Positions 61,442 through 64,000 of a stretch of DNA of 64,000 nt are shown piece after piece. The stretch spans positions 124,001 to 188,000 of the forward strand of contig NZ_SNZH01000007.1 in NCBI RefSeq assembly GCF_004363655.1. The letters run 5' to 3'. The notes under the pieces were generated by a model. That model worked only from the letters and a program-made list of their open reading frames with translations. It searched no databases and was not told the DNA's origin. The position numbers were made by a program, and so were the translations under genes. How positions within the stretch are numbered: the stretch's first letter is position 1; each line of letters opens with the position of its first letter. This stretch comes from Tahibacter aquaticus. Its GTDB lineage: Bacteria; Pseudomonadota; Gammaproteobacteria; Xanthomonadales; Rhodanobacteraceae.

Positions 61442-62256
61442 GTGCGCCGGCACCTGTGGCCGCCATGCCCGGCGGCTTGCTTGACGGCCAGGAGCTGGCC
61501 TTGCAGGCGCGCGGCTTGAGCCTGGACTACGGCTCGCGCCGCGCGCTGGATGCGGTAGACCTGGCCGTGCCCTGCCGTCGCGTCACTGCGCTGATCGGCC
61601 CTTCCGGCTGCGGCAAGTCCAGCCTGCTGCGCTGTTTCAACCGGCTCAACGACGAGATTGCCGACTGCCGCATCGTCGGCGACGTGCGCGTATTCGGTGC
61701 CGATGCGTATGCGGCGGAGCTGTCCTTGCCGGAGCTGCGCCGCCGCGTCGGCATGGTGTTCCAGAAACCCAACCCGTTTCCCCAGTCGGTCAGCGAAAAC
61801 GTGGCCTTCGGCCTGCGCCTGGCGGGCCTGCGTGCGCGCCTGGAGCTGGAAGACCGCGTCGAGGCGGCACTGCGCGCCGCCGGCCTGTGGGAGGAAGTGC
61901 GCGACCGCCTGGGCGAAAGCGCGCTGCGCCTGTCGGCCGGCCAGCAGCAGCGCCTGGTGATCGCGCGCGCGCTGGCGGTGGAGCCGCAGGTATTGCTGAT
62001 GGACGAGCCAGCCTCGATGCTGGACCCGATCTCCACCCTGCGCTTCGAGGAACTGGTGGTGGCCCTGCGCGAGCGCTACAGCGTACTGCTGGTGACCCAC
62101 AATATGCAGCAGGCGGCGCGCGTGGCCGACTACACGGCGTATATGCAGGCTGGCCGGCTGCTCGAATTCGATACTACCGACCGCATTTTCACCAACCCGC
62201 GCCTGCGCGGCACGGAAGACTACATTACCGGCAAGCTGGCGCGGGACGAGGAGTAG
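61438..62256 (+). CDS. pstB: Phosphate ABC transporter ATPase PstB
   Basis: A 272-residue ABC ATPase. Walker A GPSGCGKS is at residues 54-61, the Q-loop in MVFQKPNPFP, the signature LSAGQQQRL at 165-173, and Walker B VLLMDEP at 185-191. The D-loop reads SMLDPIST where most PstB have SALDPIST. The RCFNRLND and PNPFPQSV segments are PstB-specific. Its ATG overlaps the pstA stop, typical of coupled subunits. phoU follows after a 147-base gap with its own Pho box candidate. Confidence 0.95.
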   Translation: MSAPAPVAAMPGGLLDGQELALQARGLSLDYGSRRALDAVDLAVPCRRVTALIGPSGCGKSSLLRCFNRLNDEIADCRIVGDVRVFGADAYAAELSLPELRRRVGMVFQKPNPFPQSVSENVAFGLRLAGLRARLELEDRVEAALRAAGLWEEVRDRLGESALRLSAGQQQRLVIARALAVEPQVLLMDEPASMLDPISTLRFEELVVALRERYSVLLVTHNMQQAARVADYTAYMQAGRLLEFDTTDRIFTNPRLRGTEDYITGKLARDEE

Positions 62257-62334
62257 CACGGAGGGCAGTGAAATTCCTTGCCTGGGCCGTCTTTCTGTTT
62301 TTTTCGCTGGTATTCTCAGACTAGATTTTTCTCA

Positions 62335-62352
62335 ATGTAAACACGGTGTCAT
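62335..62352 (+). promoter_or_regulatory. Pho box candidate before phoU
   Basis: ATGTAAA-CACG-GTGTCAT: the second repeat matches CTGTCAT at six of seven positions and the first at four of seven, with 4-base spacing. TACGCT at 62364-62369 could be a weak -10. It would give phoU its own PhoB-controlled promoter. Confidence 0.5.
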
Positions 62353-62403
62353 CGGGCCAGACCTACGCTAGCCTGCTTACGCCCCACGGACACGACGATA
62401 CCT

Positions 62404-63126
62404 ATGGATCGCTTGCATCTAGGCCAGCATATTTCCCAGCAGTTCAACAGCGAACTGGCCGCGCTGACGCGCCAGGTGCTGGCCATGGGCGGACTGGTCG
62501 AGGCACAGCTGGCCACGGCGCTGGAAGCGCTAGCCGCGCGCGACCTGCGCCAGGTGGCACAGGTGATGGCGCGGGAAGACGAGGTCAATGCGGCCGAGCT
62601 GGAAATCGATGCGCGCTGCACGCAGATCCTGGCACGGCGCCAGCCGGCGGCGTCGGATCTGCGCCTGGTGCTGGCGGTGGTGCGCATGGTGGCCAACCTG
62701 GAGCGCATCGGCGACGAAGCCGAGCGCATCGCCCGCATCGCCGAAAAGCTCGGTGCGGCGGAGCTGGCCGAACACTACCTGGTCAAGCTGATCCAGATGG
62801 GCAACCTGGTGCGCGACCAGTTGCGCGGCACCTTGGATACTTTTGCACGCATGGACGAAACCCGCGCGCTGGAACGCCTGCGCCGCGACCGCGAAGTGGA
62901 TGTGCTGTACAAGGAGCTAACGCGCCTGCTGGTGGACCTGATGCAGCGCGAATCCGAACGCGTGCCCGCCGCGCTGGAACTGCTGTGGAGCGCGCGCGCG
63001 CTGGAACGCATCGGCGATCGCTGCAAGAACATCTGCGAACAGGTGATCTACCTGGTGCGCGGCAAGGATGTGCGCCACACCGGCCTGGCACGCAGCGTTG
63101 CGCCGCTGCCCGACGTGAAATCGTAG
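62404..63126 (+). CDS. phoU: Phosphate signalling regulator PhoU
   Basis: A 240-residue all-helical protein made of two PhoU repeats, each with an E/DxxxD metal motif: LERIGDEAERIARIA near residue 100 and LERIGDRCKNICEQVIYL near 203. PhoU links the Pst transporter to the PhoR kinase and lowers PhoB activation when phosphate is plentiful. phoB and phoR are not in the window. The final residues are a short low-complexity tail. A 165-bp structured element follows the stop. Confidence 0.95.
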   Translation: MDRLHLGQHISQQFNSELAALTRQVLAMGGLVEAQLATALEALAARDLRQVAQVMAREDEVNAAELEIDARCTQILARRQPAASDLRLVLAVVRMVANLERIGDEAERIARIAEKLGAAELAEHYLVKLIQMGNLVRDQLRGTLDTFARMDETRALERLRRDREVDVLYKELTRLLVDLMQRESERVPAALELLWSARALERIGDRCKNICEQVIYLVRGKDVRHTGLARSVAPLPDVKS

Positions 63127-63142
63127 AAGCGAATGTTGAGTT

Positions 63143-63310
63143 CGTAGGTTGGGGAAAGCCGCAGGCGCGCCCCGACATCGAGGTGCCGCACCATCGGAGA
63201 ACCGATGCCGAAGGGCATTTTCCGCACGCAGCGAGATTCCTTCGGCACGGGGTTTTTGTTGTGGATACACCAGCGACGTTGGGGGCGCCTGCGGCTTGCC
63301 CAAACCTGCG
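63143..63310. repeat. Composite palindromic element between phoU and ybeY
   Basis: About 165 bases bounded by inverted arms: GTAGGTTGGGGAAAGCCGCA at the left (63144-63163) and GCGGCTTGCCCAAACCTGC at the right (63291-63309). Inside are CATCGG-AGAA-CCGATG (63192-63207) and GCCGAAGG/CCTTCGGC (63208-63246). Nested hairpins with GTAG at the edge suggest a REP-derived or MITE-like element. It lies between two convergent genes and may also stop transcription. Confidence 0.65.
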
Positions 63311-63333
63311 GTCTCGCTGTCGTGATCGCACCG

Positions 63334-63801
63334 TTATGCGGTTTCGTAGGGATCCGCGATTCCCAGCTGTGCCAGCGCCCTGCGCTCCAAAGCCTCCATG
63401 CGTTCGGCCTCGGCATCGACAAGATGGTCATAGCCGAGCAGATGCAGCACGCCATGTATGGTCATGTGCGCGTAGTGATGGCGCAGCGGCTTGTGCTGTT
63501 CGGCTGCTTCGCGAGCGACGACCGGCGCGCAGAGGATGAGGTCGCCGAGCAGGGGCAGGCGCACGCCGGGCGGCAGCTCGGCCGGGAAAGACAATACGTT
63601 GGTGGCGTAGTCGCGGCTGCGGTAGTGCCGGTTCAGTTCGCGCCCTTCTGCACTATCGACAATGTATACGGACAGCTCGCTGGCGCGCCGCCGCCGTACC
63701 GCCTGCAGCGCGGTCTGGGCCCAGTTGCGGAAACTGTCGGCGCGGGGAATGCCGCGGGCGGAAAGTCCGGCAGCGCGGCTGACATGTACCTGCACCGGCA
63801 T
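63334..63801 (-). CDS. ybeY: Endoribonuclease YbeY
   Basis: A 155-residue metal-dependent RNase involved in 16S rRNA 3'-end maturation and ribosome quality control. The zinc motif H116-x3-H120-x5-H126 ([11 protein letters not shown]) is intact. [19 protein letters not shown] is the other conserved segment. The ATG overlaps the stop of the upstream minus-strand gene by one base (TGATG). The usual neighbours (phoH, ybeX, miaB) are not seen on this side. Confidence 0.95.
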   Translation of the reverse strand: MPVQVHVSRAAGLSARGIPRADSFRNWAQTALQAVRRRRASELSVYIVDSAEGRELNRHYRSRDYATNVLSFPAELPPGVRLPLLGDLILCAPVVAREAAEQHKPLRHHYAHMTIHGVLHLLGYDHLVDAEAERMEALERRALAQLGIADPYETA

Positions 63802-64000
63802 CAGCGTTCGAAATCGTCGGCGAACAGGCTGGCGGCGCAGCCGGCCGGCACCAGGGTGATGCGATTGGCGCTGGTCTCGGGTATGGCCAGGTCGCCGCTG
63901 CGTGCGCCGAAGTCGATGTCGGCCGGCGCGGTCAGTGCCGGGCCCAGGCTGACGGGTGTGGATGCGAGCGTGAACGGCGGATCGAAGCGGCGCAGGCAGC
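63801..64000 (-). CDS. C-terminal end of a secreted protein with an FADDFE tail
   Basis: The last 66 codons of a gene that begins beyond the window. They read as beta-strand-like sequence ([25 protein letters not shown]) and finish [15 protein letters not shown]. Short tails of the type hydrophobic-F-x-D-x-F-[ED] recur at the C-termini of exported proteins in this order, which suggests a secreted protein. Nothing else about its function is visible. Its stop overlaps the ybeY ATG by one base. Confidence 0.6.
   Translation of the reverse strand, partial: CLRRFDPPFTLASTPVSLGPALTAPADIDFGARSGDLAIPETSANRITLVPAGCAASLFADDFER

Overview
The window is about 64 kb of GC-rich, gene-dense bacterial chromosome. 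The gene order murJ-ribF-ileS-lspA-ispH running straight into a minor-pilin cluster (fimT-pilV-pilW-pilX-pilY1-pilE), the many secreted proteases and the GTAG-type repetitive elements point to a gammaproteobacterium of the Lysobacterales (Xanthomonadales), probably near Dokdonella, Tahibacter or Rhodanobacter. The genus is inference; the protein families are read directly. There is no integrase, transposase, prophage or CRISPR array.

Layout. 0-5.6 kb: core genes (lipid II flippase end, FAD synthesis, Ile-tRNA synthetase, lipoprotein signal peptidase, isoprenoid IspH). 5.7-13.2 kb: one type IV pilus operon of four minor pilins, the PilY1 tip adhesin and a PilE pilin. 13.2-13.5 kb: tRNA-Thr(CGT) and tRNA-Val(CAC) behind a strong promoter. 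13.5-15.4 kb: a BON-domain periplasmic protein and two unrecognised small genes. 15.7-23.2 kb: secreted S1 protease, cysteine synthase, and a 1467-residue protein with three glycosyltransferase modules. 23.4-28.2 kb: PBP1b, a TPR lipoprotein, a YoaA-type helicase. 28.6-36.5 kb: secreted subtilase, CreD, TsaB, MgtE, a cysteine-rich secreted protein. 37-39.2 kb: a decayed TonB receptor, then an Rrf2 regulator translationally coupled to a thioredoxin-reductase-like enzyme. 39.4-46.4 kb: alpha/beta hydrolase, VOC protein, prolyl oligopeptidase, hybrid histidine kinase. 46.6-53.2 kb: Ser/Thr kinase with its ECF sigma factor, an unknown secreted protein, threonine dehydrogenase, RlmJ. 53.4-57.2 kb: DUF885 metallopeptidase, GNAT and nitrilase pair, small unknown gene. 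57.1-63.1 kb: a PAP2 phosphatase and GT4 glycosyltransferase operon divergent from pstC-pstA-pstB-phoU. The window ends with ybeY and the tail of a secreted protein.

The most interesting reading is at 57-63 kb. Three 18-bp sequences fit the 7-4-7 geometry of a Pho box: one facing the glycosyltransferase/phosphatase operon, one facing pstC, one before phoU. Together they suggest a PhoB regulon that joins phosphate uptake to a lipid phosphatase plus glycosyltransferase, consistent with replacing phospholipid by glycolipid under phosphate starvation. Other notable points are three copies of a paired inverted repeat (18.7, 36.8, 39.3 kb), a 165-bp composite hairpin element (63.1 kb), an operator-like palindrome lying over the Rrf2 start codon, a CRP/Clp-like site before the subtilase, and several unrecognised genes with clear internal structure.
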